Source of the DNA: an uncultured Thalassotalea sp.
GTDB taxonomy: Bacteria; Pseudomonadota; Gammaproteobacteria; Enterobacterales; Alteromonadaceae
NCBI GenBank assembly: GCA_947502355.1
Contig: CANMZP010000012.1
Span: 59,824-123,823 of the forward strand
Direction of reading: 5' to 3'
Length of the DNA stretch: 64,000 bases
Shown: positions 29,406-38,632 of the stretch, one piece after another
Layout of the letters: every line of letters begins with the position of its first letter
Numbering within the stretch: position 1 is the stretch's first letter
Notes under the pieces: model-generated
Databases searched by the model: none
Seen by the model: only the letters and a program-made list of their open reading frames with translations
Told to the model about the DNA's origin: nothing
Program-made: the position numbers and the translations under genes

Positions 29406-29768
29406 AGGAAAAAAGCATTTCAAGTCATTATATTGGACAGCTTAGCGCAACATGGCGAAACAGCCGATTCCCGACTAAAACAATTTGGTTTTACCTCTGA
29501 GCAATTTAAAGCCGAGAATTTAAGCACCGTTCCTAATCGCCTTCCCTACCAATTAGGGGTTTCTCTAGCGCATTATATTTGGAAACAATTAGGTGATGAA
29601 AACCTTGGCTTATCCGAGAAAGTGTTACCAACGGGTGGCTTTCCCTATGCTGGACGATTAGCCGTAAATGCCGATAACCTTGGCGAAGCCTTAGAGTTAA
29701 TGATTGGCTTTTTCATATTGGTTAAAGATCTTAACCGAATACCTGTTATAGAAGCTCGGAATCGCTAG
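29406..29768 (+). pseudogene. Fragment of an AraC-family regulator (N-terminal sensing domain)
   Basis: The frame from 29406 (after a stop at 29403) to 29768 encodes text like the N-terminal ligand-binding domain of AraC-family regulators of the PF12625 type: ILDSLAQHGE, then RLKQFGF, YQLGVSLAHYIWKQLGDENLGL, and LAVNADNLGEALELM. There is no ATG, only a TTG at 29433. The C-terminal DNA-binding domain is missing. The stop codon (29766-29768) falls inside the left arm of an inverted repeat at 29764, which suggests the gene was broken there. Confidence 0.6.
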
Positions 29769-29843
29769 AGCAAGAAGAGACTTTCCCATTCCAAGAAGCT
29801 CGAAGCTTTGGACGGATTAGTTGTCTCTTCTCCTTACTCTAGC
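29764..29843. repeat. 80-bp palindromic element at the end of the AraC fragment
   Basis: Left arm GCTAGAG + AGAAGAGAC pairs with right arm GTCTCTTCT + CTCTAGC, with unequal bulges (2 and 5 bases). Inside lies a smaller hairpin around CCAAGAAGCTCGAAGCTTTGG-type sequence (about 29791-29811). A further CCTAAAT/ATTTAGG hairpin follows at 29850-29871. This looks like a small non-coding insertion or a miniature element. Confidence 0.6.
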
Positions 29844-29938
29844 TTAGCCCCTAAATAAGATTTAATTTAGGAGCCCTTTCTTTTATATGACGCGTATTTA
29901 TTCGAGATGAGAGTCGGGGCATATCAAGCCAAATAAGT

Positions 29939-30154
29939 ATGCTGCCATATGTGGCTCCCGGAAACCTTCCCGGTACGATGAAGTCCATAATAGAATTGGC
30001 TGAATGCTTTGTCTTACCTTCAAGGCGAGAACGTCACTATCCAAGAGCCATAAAAAAAGGCCGAGTTGTTATCCGACTCGGCCTCCTAAGCATACTAAAA
30101 GCTAAACTGACATGCATTAAGCCTCTGAGCTGCCATTCTTATCAATTGTCTTAA
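29939..30154 (+). pseudogene. Remnant of a transposase C-terminus (IS4-type)
   Basis: The translation contains PGNLPG, then ECFVLPSRRERHYPRAIKK, which fits the conserved end of IS4-group transposases (a PG.LP segment followed by LP.RR.R.YPR..K). Only this tail is present; the DDE core is absent. After about 30057 the sequence runs into the terminator of sulfatase 2, so the rest of the open frame is accidental. The identification rests on remembered family consensus. Confidence 0.5.
30051..30084 (-). terminator. Terminator of sulfatase copy 2
   Basis: On the minus strand AGGCCGAGT pairs with ACTCGGCCT and is followed by seven T. It lies about 80 bases after the sulfatase stop. Confidence 0.85.
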
Positions 30155-30163
30155 GTTCAGTGC

Positions 30164-31741
30164 TTACTTGTAAGTAGCACGTTGCCAGATTTGCATTTTT
30201 TCGACCATTTTATCAATTGAGAAGCTACCAGGTACCTGACGTGGAGGGAACTCTTTAAACGTTTGTAGGAACTGACCTGTTGTCGCTGCACCCAAGTATA
30301 AGTATGGCACGTGTTCTACATACCACTTTTCGTAACGACCTTCGTGATCAGCAGCTTCATAAGGGTCTTGACGCAGGTTAAAGATTTTTGGTGCACGTAG
30401 CTGCTCAAAACCACAAGCCCAAGTTTCTAATCCATGACAGTTGTTCACTGAGAACATCACTTTGTAGTCACCAACACGAACTGCTGAGATATCTCCAGCA
30501 TCAGTTGCGTAGATGTATGACTGACGTGGCCATGAGGCCAAGTTATGATGCGTTGTCGCTTTACCCGTTTTAAGTGCAGGTAGAAGGTTATAACCATCTA
30601 AATGAACACGGTATTTTTGACCATTTAACGTTTTACCTTGCTTAAGGTCAGCAACAATCGTTGTATCCCCCGTTGCAGCTAGGAACGTTGGCGCCCAGTC
30701 ATTGTGCGCCGCAATTTCGTTAACAACAGAGCCTGCTGGGATCTTGCCTGGGAAACGGATCATTGCCGGAACACGGTGGCCACCTTCCCAAGATGAATTT
30801 TTTTCACCTTTATAACGCGCCGTTGCACCATCGGGCCATGACCATTTTTCAGCACCGTTATCGGTCGTGTAAGAAACAATGGTGTTGTCAGCGATATCCA
30901 GTTCATCAAGTTTATCAAGTAGTTGACCTACATGGCCGTCATGCTCAACCAAACCATCGCCGTAGATACCACCACGTACCGAAATGCCAACAGATTCAGG
31001 TTTTAAGTGCGTCCAAACGTGCATGCGTGTTGCGTTAAACCAAACAAAGAATGGCTTCTCTTCTTGGTGTGCTTTATCGATAAATTTCAACGCAGCAGCC
31101 AAGAACTCTTCATCAACTGTTTCCATACGTTTACGGGTTAACGGGCCCGTATCTTCCATCCGACCGTCAGCAAAAGAGTGAATTACCCCACGTGGGCCGA
31201 ATTTTTTCTTAAACCATGGTGCTTTCGGGTAATCTTGATGCTCTGGCTCTTCTTCGGCATTCAAGTGGTATAAGTTACCGAAAAACTCATCAAAACCGTG
31301 CTCTGTTGGCAATTGCTCGTCCAAGTCACCTAGATGGTTTTTACCAAATTGACCAGTTACGTAGCCTTTATCTTTAAGCATGATTGCAATCGTTGGGTCT
31401 TCCGCCTTACTACCTTGCTTGGCACCAGGCATACCCACCTTGGTTAAACCTGTACGCATTGGGTGTTGTCCAGTAATAAATGCAGCACGACCAGCAGTAC
31501 ATGAGTTTTCACCGTAAAAATCGGTAAATAGTGCACCTTCATTAGCGATACGGTCGATGTTTGGAGTCCAGTGACCCGCTTGGCCTCTGGTGTACGCACT
31601 GATGTTATCCATACCTATATCATCCCCCCAAATGGCAAGGATGTTAGGACGGGTTGTATCCTTTGTTGCAAGAGCAGCAGTAGAGGCTGCTAGTAGGCCT
31701 AAGCCTAAAGTAATTTTACTGATCTTTGATTTAAAAGACAT
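30164..31741 (-). CDS. Periplasmic sulfatase, copy 2 of 3
   Basis: 525 residues with a signal peptide (cut near ALA). The layout matches copy 1: RPNILAIWGDDIG, formylglycine motif SCTAGR with the cysteine again at residue 81, GKNHLGD, HVWTHLKPE and TTDNGAE. Closer to copy 3 than to copy 1 in the middle region (FGNLYHLNAEEEPE, GPRGVIHS.ADGR). It probably desulfates a sulfated sugar or polysaccharide fragment in the periplasm; specificity is unknown. Divergent from its own LysR gene and followed by a strong terminator. Confidence 0.9.
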   Translation of the reverse strand: MSFKSKISKITLGLGLLAASTAALATKDTTRPNILAIWGDDIGMDNISAYTRGQAGHWTPNIDRIANEGALFTDFYGENSCTAGRAAFITGQHPMRTGLTKVGMPGAKQGSKAEDPTIAIMLKDKGYVTGQFGKNHLGDLDEQLPTEHGFDEFFGNLYHLNAEEEPEHQDYPKAPWFKKKFGPRGVIHSFADGRMEDTGPLTRKRMETVDEEFLAAALKFIDKAHQEEKPFFVWFNATRMHVWTHLKPESVGISVRGGIYGDGLVEHDGHVGQLLDKLDELDIADNTIVSYTTDNGAEKWSWPDGATARYKGEKNSSWEGGHRVPAMIRFPGKIPAGSVVNEIAAHNDWAPTFLAATGDTTIVADLKQGKTLNGQKYRVHLDGYNLLPALKTGKATTHHNLASWPRQSYIYATDAGDISAVRVGDYKVMFSVNNCHGLETWACGFEQLRAPKIFNLRQDPYEAADHEGRYEKWYVEHVPYLYLGAATTGQFLQTFKEFPPRQVPGSFSIDKMVEKMQIWQRATYK

Positions 31742-31942
31742 GGTAAATCCTTAATTAATACACTTTATTTTGAAGCTGTTAAGCTTGAGTTGGCGCTACT
31801 ATAAAAAAAGCGATGCCTTATTTGAAATTAAGAGACGACATACCATTATAAATATTTGATATAGTACCAAGCTATTTAGGGCTTAACCCTCTATAATAAG
31901 CAGCCACACATACAATAAATTAATATTTTATAAAGGTGTCTA
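31742..31942. promoter_or_regulatory. Divergent control region, sulfatase/LysR module 2
   Basis: About 200 AT-rich bases. It contains AAATATTTGATATA (near 31851) and TGGCGCTACTATAA (31791-31804). The latter nearly matches a motif in the module 3 region (34799-34812), making it a candidate operator or shared promoter piece. Confidence 0.5.
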
Positions 31943-32866
31943 TTGGAAACCAATTTAAGAAGCGTTGATTTAAACTTAATCACAATTTTTGATAAATTAA
32001 TGCAATATCAAAATATTAGCCATGCCGCCAACGCACTTGGTATGACTCAACCGGCGGTATCTCTTGCCTTAAAACGCCTGCGTGCGCTTTATAATGACGT
32101 ATTGTTTGAGCGTAAAAAGTCGAAGATGTGCCCTACCGCAAAAGCCGAGGCCATTTACCCGATGATTCATAAAATGTTGATTGAGTTTGAAGCATCATTA
32201 CCGCAAAAAGGCACCTTTGACCCGGAAAACATTAAAATGGATTATCGGATCAATATTGATAACCTTGATGGCAACACGCATGCCTATGACTTTGCCGAAG
32301 AGTTGATTAAACAAGCCCCGAATATTAAATTAATTTTGTCACAAAAGTTAATATCCGATCCAGAGCGAGCCCTTCGAGAAAGAGAATATGATTTACTCGT
32401 TGGTTACAAAGAACTCAACGAAGAAGGTTGCAGGAGGCAAATTATTCGCGAAGATGAGTTTGTGGTTATTGCGAAAAGAGATCACCCTAGATTAAAAAAT
32501 CGGACAACCATGAGTGTTGAAGAATATCTAGAAGAATCGCATATTGCCTTCACCCTAACCGAGGCAAATAAACAACAACTCAGTGAAAATATACCGCAGC
32601 TTTCCAATCGAAAAGTAGTCCACATAGCCCCTAGCTTACAGAGTATGATGCATTTAGTCAGGATCACCGATTGTTTGGGAATTGTACCTAGGGTGGCAAC
32701 GTATAATTTTAAATATGAAGCTGAGTTGCAATGTATAACGGTGCCATTTAAACGCTATTACCGGAATTTATATGCGCATTGGCACTGGAGTACCGAGCAC
32801 TATCGTAGTCAGCGCTGGATAAGAAATTTATTATTAAATGTGGTAACCAAAGTTAACAAGGGTTAA
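31943..32866 (+). CDS. LysR-family regulator, module 2 (TTG start)
   Basis: 307 residues. The start is TTG at 31943, supported by an AAAGGTG site just upstream and by the alignment of METNLRSVDLNL with the starts of the other two paralogues. The winged helix-turn-helix (LGMTQPAVSLALKRLRALYND) is followed by the effector-binding domain. It probably controls sulfatase copy 2. A hairpin terminator follows at 32924. Confidence 0.87.
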   Translation: METNLRSVDLNLITIFDKLMQYQNISHAANALGMTQPAVSLALKRLRALYNDVLFERKKSKMCPTAKAEAIYPMIHKMLIEFEASLPQKGTFDPENIKMDYRINIDNLDGNTHAYDFAEELIKQAPNIKLILSQKLISDPERALREREYDLLVGYKELNEEGCRRQIIREDEFVVIAKRDHPRLKNRTTMSVEEYLEESHIAFTLTEANKQQLSENIPQLSNRKVVHIAPSLQSMMHLVRITDCLGIVPRVATYNFKYEAELQCITVPFKRYYRNLYAHWHWSTEHYRSQRWIRNLLLNVVTKVNKG

Positions 32867-32923
32867 TGGTCTAACGCATCGATAAGTCGCAATCCAATGA
32901 AAGAACAAAATTAAGATGAAAAA

Positions 32924-32959
32924 AAAGTAAGCCAGACAAAATCTGACTTACTTTCTCTT
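32924..32959 (+). terminator. Terminator after LysR module 2
   Basis: AAAGTAAG..CAGA pairs with TCTG.CTTACTTT, with one mismatch in the stem, followed by a pyrimidine-rich CTCTTTTT run. Confidence 0.7.
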
Positions 32960-33054
32960 TTTGGGGAAACCAAACCGTTAACGTCCGTATTAACGTTGCA
33001 AGAGGAAATAGTTGACGGGTAACCGACCGTTTAAATTTCCTCTAACCAAGTTGG

Positions 33055-34626
33055 TTATTTAGCTGATGCTGCAGCGGCTTCTAAGTTTTGAAGGCGTTTT
33101 TGCATCATTAAACGTGGTACTGAAATATCACCTGGGTTAAGTGAAGTACCCGCTTGGAATGGGTAGCCTTCTAAAGAGCCCATGAACTCACGTACTTTTT
33201 GACCAACTGGTACGAATAACCACATGTTGTCAGCATACCAACGTAGGTATAAGCTAGATTCCAAGTGCATTTTTTGCAGTGGATCTGATTTCAAGTTGTT
33301 AATGATTGGCCAGTTTGGCTTAATACGAGTCGTTGTCGCAATGTTACCTTCCATAGTACCAAATGTTGCTTTAAAGTCGTTCCAACGTACGGCGTTAAGC
33401 TCTTGGTTTGCAGAGAAGTACATGATTGATTCACGACCAGAGTTGTCCTGTTTACCTGCTAAGTAAGGCTTAAGGTTGTAACCATCAGCGTGAACACGGA
33501 ATTGCTTACCGCTTAAGTTAGTACCTTTCTTAAGGTCACCAACTAAATCATCGTTACCAAAAGCAGCAGCAAATGTTGGCATCCAATCTTCGTGAGATAC
33601 GATGTCGTTAAAGCGGCTGTGCGGCTTGATAACACCAGGCCATTTTACTAGTAGTGGTACACGGTGACCACCTTCGTTAGTAGTACCTTTTTCACCGTGG
33701 AAAATAGTCGTACCGCCGTCAGGCCAAGTAGCAGTTTCTGCACCGTTATCTGTTGAGTACATAACGATTGTGTTATCAGCGATGTCTAATGCGTCAAGCT
33801 TGTCTAGTAGGATACCTACGTGATCATCGTGCTCAACCATACCGTCTGGGTATAAACCTTTACCTGTACGACCTTGCGCTTCAGGTTTCAAGTGCGTCCA
33901 TACGTGCATACGAGTTGCCGCGTACCATACGAAGAAAGGCTTTTCTTCTTTGTGCGCTTTGTCGATGAACTTAAGCGCTGCACCTAAAAACTCTTCATCC
34001 GCAGTTTCCATACGTTTACGAGTCATAGGACCGGTATCTTCAATACGACCGTCGGCATAAGAGTGAATTACACCACGAGGGCCATATTTTTTCTTAAACT
34101 CTGGATCTTTCGGGTAGTAGTATGTCTCTGGCTCTTCTTCCGCGTTCAAGTGGTATAAGTTACCGAAGAACTCGTCAAAACCGTGCGCCGTTGGCAAGTG
34201 GTTGTTTTGGTCACCAAAGTGGTTTTTACCAAATTGACCAGTCATGTAACCTTGGTCTTTCATTACGTCAGCAATAGTCGGCGTCCAATCAGGGATACCA
34301 TGCTTAGAACCAGGCATACCGATAGTTAACATACCAGTACGTACTGGGTGTTGACCCATCATGAATGCAGCACGACCCGCAGTACAACTTTGTTGTGCGT
34401 ACGCGTCAGTGAATAGACCACCTTCGTTGGCGATACGGTCGATGTTTGGAGTTTGGTAACCCATAACACCCAAGTTGTATGCGCTGATGTTGTAGTAACC
34501 GATGTCGTCACCCCAAATCGCAAGGACGTTTGGACGTGAAGAATCTGTTGTAGCAAGAGCAGAAGTTGACGCAGCAACCATGCTTAAACCAAATGCTAAC
34601 TTACCTAGTTTGCTTGTAATAGACAT
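33055..34626 (-). CDS. Periplasmic sulfatase, copy 3 of 3
   Basis: 523 residues with a signal peptide (cut near ALA). Same plan as the other two: RPNVLAIWGDDIG, SCTAGR with cysteine at residue 81, GKNHFGD, HVWTHLKPE and STDNGAE. The C-terminal third differs most from the other copies (for example VPLLVKWPGVIKP and an Ala/Ser-rich tail), which suggests a different substrate. Divergent from the third LysR gene. Confidence 0.9.
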   Translation of the reverse strand: MSITSKLGKLAFGLSMVAASTSALATTDSSRPNVLAIWGDDIGYYNISAYNLGVMGYQTPNIDRIANEGGLFTDAYAQQSCTAGRAAFMMGQHPVRTGMLTIGMPGSKHGIPDWTPTIADVMKDQGYMTGQFGKNHFGDQNNHLPTAHGFDEFFGNLYHLNAEEEPETYYYPKDPEFKKKYGPRGVIHSYADGRIEDTGPMTRKRMETADEEFLGAALKFIDKAHKEEKPFFVWYAATRMHVWTHLKPEAQGRTGKGLYPDGMVEHDDHVGILLDKLDALDIADNTIVMYSTDNGAETATWPDGGTTIFHGEKGTTNEGGHRVPLLVKWPGVIKPHSRFNDIVSHEDWMPTFAAAFGNDDLVGDLKKGTNLSGKQFRVHADGYNLKPYLAGKQDNSGRESIMYFSANQELNAVRWNDFKATFGTMEGNIATTTRIKPNWPIINNLKSDPLQKMHLESSLYLRWYADNMWLFVPVGQKVREFMGSLEGYPFQAGTSLNPGDISVPRLMMQKRLQNLEAAAASAK

Positions 34627-34837
34627 AACAATAACCCATTTAAATTAAATCAAAAGCAGTTTTAAACTGCAGGACTAAAACTTAAATCCAAGTATAGGAA
34701 GGGAAATCTGGGATTACAAATTAAATGAACGCTATATAACATGAATATTATTAATAGTAACAATTAATTACATAGCTAAACCTCCATAAAATTCATAATG
34801 GCGCTATTATAATAAGGGCGCTATTAAAGGAACCTAG
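34627..34837. promoter_or_regulatory. Divergent control region, sulfatase/LysR module 3
   Basis: About 210 AT-rich bases. GGCGCTATTA occurs twice as a direct repeat with a 17-base period (34800 and 34817), just before the LysR start. The first copy is part of TGGCGCTATTATAA, shared in near-identical form with module 2. Confidence 0.5.
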
Positions 34838-35758
34838 ATGAACAACATAAGAAGTGTTGACCTAAATTTACTCGGTGTATTTTCAGTGTTAATGAATGTG
34901 CAAAACTTAACGCATGCCGCAGAAGAGCTTGGCATGACACAATCTGCGGTTTCTCACGCATTAAAAAGGCTACGGGCTTTATATAATGATCCGCTTTTTG
35001 AGCGAAAGTCCGGCAAGATGGTGCCTTCGGCAAAGGCCGAGTCTATTTACCCTCTTATTAATCAAGTGATAATGGATGTACAAAGCACATTACCTGAAAA
35101 AGAAGTGATTCCACCCGAAAAGCTAAAACTGGAATACCGCATTAATATGGTGAATGTTGATAGCCGTATGTTTTTGCAAAACTATGTGGCTAGGATCCAT
35201 GAAAAATCGCCCAATATTGTTATTAAACTCACCTCCGATTTATTGAATGACCCAGGGCAAGCTTTAAGAAATCGAGAATATGACTTACATCTTGACTTGT
35301 TGAAATATCAAGAAACCGGTTGTCACAGCAAAAAAATATTTACCGATGAATTATGGGTGGTATGCGCTAAAGATCATCCTAGGTTGGGCGACAAGAAAGA
35401 CATTACACTGCAAGAATACATTAAGGAATCTCATTCAGCCTTTATACCAAGAGATCCAAAGTCTTCCATATTAAAACAAACTGTCGACTTTACCCATGAG
35501 CGAAAAATAGGCTTTGAAAGCCAAAACATACAAGATCTATTGCATATATCTTTAATGACCGACTTGGTTAGTACCTTGCCATATAGCCTGATAGAGAAAA
35601 TTAGTGATAAAAGCCGTTTTACCGCACTTAAAGCACCATTTATTAAGCAAGATCCCGATGTGTTTATGACTTGGTATTGGGGCGTTGAGCACTACCCTTC
35701 GCATCGTTGGCTACGCCAAGAATTGCTTAACTGTTGTAATGAATTATATTCTTTATAA
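34838..35758 (+). CDS. LysR-family regulator, module 3
   Basis: 306 residues, with an N-terminal helix-turn-helix (IRSVDLNLLGVFSVL, LGMTQSAVSHALKRLRALYNDPLFERK) and a C-terminal effector domain. The ATG at 34838 has an AAAGGAACC site. Third paralogue of the set; probable regulator of sulfatase copy 3. Confidence 0.88.
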   Translation: MNNIRSVDLNLLGVFSVLMNVQNLTHAAEELGMTQSAVSHALKRLRALYNDPLFERKSGKMVPSAKAESIYPLINQVIMDVQSTLPEKEVIPPEKLKLEYRINMVNVDSRMFLQNYVARIHEKSPNIVIKLTSDLLNDPGQALRNREYDLHLDLLKYQETGCHSKKIFTDELWVVCAKDHPRLGDKKDITLQEYIKESHSAFIPRDPKSSILKQTVDFTHERKIGFESQNIQDLLHISLMTDLVSTLPYSLIEKISDKSRFTALKAPFIKQDPDVFMTWYWGVEHYPSHRWLRQELLNCCNELYSL

Positions 35759-35933
35759 ATGAGTTGTCATTTTATGACTTAAGATTTAGCCTGTATTTTC
35801 ATTTCATCTATACCTTTTTAAAATAATTTCACTCATGTCACAAACATTAAAGCCTGATTGTTATTATTAATACCTGTCAGGGTATTTAATTCACTACTTT
35901 TAATAGCCTAGCATTGCCCTTTTAGATCTTGTG

Positions 35934-38375
35934 TCACATGCACAAAGAGCCAGAATACAAAGTCACCTGATTACGGCCATTATTTTTTGATTGGTAAAGG
36001 GCTAAATCGGCTTGGTCAATCAAGGCTTTTGACTCCATGGCACCGAATTGAATCGAAGATAGACCAAAACTGCACGTTACATTGATGCCATTAATACGCT
36101 GGCTCTCTATTTTAATGCGCATTTTTTCAGCTATGTTAAGCGCTTGCTGTTTAGCGACATTGGGTAAAATTATGCAAAACTCTTCGCCCCCAAAGCGAGA
36201 AACTATATCAGTATCCCTTACACTGCTTTTTAAACACTCACTAACACTTTGAATGACAGCATCCCCTACACTATGGCCATGTTTATCATTGATTGCTTTA
36301 AAGTAATCAATATCGGCCATAATAATACAGTAGTCACGCAGTTGGTCAGCACGTTGAAAATCGGTTGTTAAAACATCTAACATTGCACGACGATTAAAAC
36401 AGTCCGTTAAAGGATCATGGGTTGCAAGGTAATCAAGCTCTTCATTCTTTTTGCGCGAATCAATAAATCGTTTATAAATAAATAGCGCGGCCATGAAACA
36501 AATCGTTAGCAATGAAAATAGCGTAAAGCTCGCGTACCTGTTTTTAATGGATTGCAATTGATAAATCTGCTGATTTTGCTCGGCTATTTCGACCTCATTG
36601 TTTTTTTGAGTTAATTCCAATTCACTGAGCCTAGCCTTTTCACGTAATGAGGCTAACTCCATTTCAATTTTGTGTGAATACAGGTTTGCTTTGGCAATGA
36701 TTAACTGATTCTCTTCTCGTTCTGTCTGAATAACCGCTGATAAATTAATTTCCTGTTCCGCATAGCGCAAAGCTTCAAGAAAGTTACCTCGAGACTTTTC
36801 AGCTAATCTAAGTGCTTGAAAGGCATAGAACATTTCCGATGATATATTATTTTGGGAAGATAAGCTCAGCGCATTGTTAAGCAACTTAATGGACGTGTCA
36901 TTATCCTTACCGACTAAGAGAGCGCCTAGAGCGATTTGGGCTTTAATTTTATAAAGTGTATTTTCTACGGCACTTGCAGCATCCAAAGCCTCTTGATAAT
37001 ACCTCTTTGCTTGTGACTTGTTTTGTTGGGCCGAATATATATCGCCAATAATGCGAGCGGTTATCGAACTCTTATCTGTGTTTTTATTGGCTAAATAAAT
37101 GTTATGGGCTTTGTGAGCCATTTCCATAGCCGAGTGATATTTTTTAGCATTAAGATCAATAACCGCAAGCTCTCTTAGGGCCGAGGCAAGGTTGTCTTGT
37201 TCAACCAAATTCTCTGCCATATTAATGGTCAATAAATAGTATGACCTAGCCTGTTCAAACTGTTTTAACTTTGAATACAGTAGGCCAATTTGGTTTGAAG
37301 CATTGGATAAATCGTTCGCTTTGTCGTGTTCTTTAAAAAACTGATAGGCTTGTTGAATATGTTTAAGGGATGTTTCATAACGGCCAATTTGGCGATATAT
37401 AATACCAGCACCAATCAGCGCTTTGGCATAGCCAAGAGTATCATCAATCTTCTGATACAACTCTAGGCCTCTTAATGAGTAATTCAATGCAATTTCATAA
37501 TGACCTAAATTACGTTCGGCATCAGCAAGCGTAGACAATATTTTAGCCATCGACTTTTCATAACCTATTTGACTGTATAAATCTAATGACTGTTTATAGA
37601 AATAGGTTGTTTGTTCTTTGTTACCTAATCGCTTATTACATTCGGCAAGTTTTCTATTTACCTGAGCGAGTTTTTTAATTGTATCTTTATCAGCCCCTTT
37701 AAATCGGGAAAGCGCACGTTTAAATTGCTCTATCGCCAGTAAAAAACGCTTTTGTTTGTAGTGACTATCACCACTGACCATGTTGATTAACCCAAGATGA
37801 AAATCATCACCAAATTCGACGGCAATGTTTCCAGCTTGAGTTATTTTTTGCTCCGCAAGCGCATATTGTTTTGTCGATAAAAGGGCTTTTATGTGATCAA
37901 CATAAGCGGCAATTAATTCCGTTTGGTCATCAATAGCGGCATAGATAATCGTTGGCTGGGCATAGTATTCAATGGCCGTAGTCCAATCGTCTAAACTTTG
38001 TGCGATACGCGCTAATAACTTATAAGATTTTGCCATTACTCGTGGATTATTATTTTGCTTAGCAAGCTCTACTGCGTTCAACGCTAAAGCTTTAGCCGCC
38101 AGTTTATCATCAGCGAGTAAATTATCTGCTTGTTCTAAAAGCTCATGCTCAGACAATGAGGCCTCATTAATGAGGTTTTTGGAATTATTACCTTGTGCTT
38201 GTGTTATTGGCGAATGAAATAGAAAGCTAACCCAAATAGCACAACACAATAACCTTGTGTATGGGGAGAAATTAAAGGGGAAAGACATAATTGAAACAGC
38301 TTTTAGTTGCTGCTGGAAGTATTGGTCGTAATACTTTTGGGGAAATAAGTTGAAATAATTAGAAGACAACCACAT
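35934..38375 (-). CDS. TPR-repeat membrane protein with C-terminal GGDEF domain
   Basis: Up to 813 residues. After a hydrophobic segment (about 40-60) lies a long run of TPR units (about 80-560), then a coiled coil, one membrane segment (about 625-645), and a GGDEF domain with GGEEF (about residues 728-732) and an RDTD inhibitory-site motif five residues before it. The TPR array would sit outside the cytoplasm and the cyclase inside. Start choice is awkward: the ATG at 38375 has a strong AGGTGAT site, but Met30 (38288) would give a more ordinary signal peptide and has no clear site. It should make cyclic di-GMP; the signal is unknown. Confidence 0.82.
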   Translation of the reverse strand: MWLSSNYFNLFPQKYYDQYFQQQLKAVSIMSFPFNFSPYTRLLCCAIWVSFLFHSPITQAQGNNSKNLINEASLSEHELLEQADNLLADDKLAAKALALNAVELAKQNNNPRVMAKSYKLLARIAQSLDDWTTAIEYYAQPTIIYAAIDDQTELIAAYVDHIKALLSTKQYALAEQKITQAGNIAVEFGDDFHLGLINMVSGDSHYKQKRFLLAIEQFKRALSRFKGADKDTIKKLAQVNRKLAECNKRLGNKEQTTYFYKQSLDLYSQIGYEKSMAKILSTLADAERNLGHYEIALNYSLRGLELYQKIDDTLGYAKALIGAGIIYRQIGRYETSLKHIQQAYQFFKEHDKANDLSNASNQIGLLYSKLKQFEQARSYYLLTINMAENLVEQDNLASALRELAVIDLNAKKYHSAMEMAHKAHNIYLANKNTDKSSITARIIGDIYSAQQNKSQAKRYYQEALDAASAVENTLYKIKAQIALGALLVGKDNDTSIKLLNNALSLSSQNNISSEMFYAFQALRLAEKSRGNFLEALRYAEQEINLSAVIQTEREENQLIIAKANLYSHKIEMELASLREKARLSELELTQKNNEVEIAEQNQQIYQLQSIKNRYASFTLFSLLTICFMAALFIYKRFIDSRKKNEELDYLATHDPLTDCFNRRAMLDVLTTDFQRADQLRDYCIIMADIDYFKAINDKHGHSVGDAVIQSVSECLKSSVRDTDIVSRFGGEEFCIILPNVAKQQALNIAEKMRIKIESQRINGINVTCSFGLSSIQFGAMESKALIDQADLALYQSKNNGRNQVTLYSGSLCM

Positions 38376-38588
38376 TAAATATCACCTAATTTTTTGTTTT
38401 TATTATATTAGTATCTAAGTAATATACTCCCTTCTGATTAATAAAAATAGTTTTAGGTCAATATTTCAAAAGTAAAATTAATAAAATTTTATCAGGCTAA
38501 AAACAAACAGAGAAATCAGTCGTTTGCTGAGAGATACAATGAAGTTTGAATAATTTCAAAGTGGTGTCTAGCTTATTTTAGGAAAAAA

Positions 38589-38616
38589 AAATGCTGGTTA
38601 TTACCAGCATTTTTAT
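38589..38616 (-). terminator. Terminator of the nqr operon
   Basis: AATGCTGG/CCAGCATT stem with a short loop, followed on the minus strand by a run of T, 17 bases after the nqrF stop. Confidence 0.85.
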
Positions 38617-38632
38617 TTAGAAGAGGAAGTTG

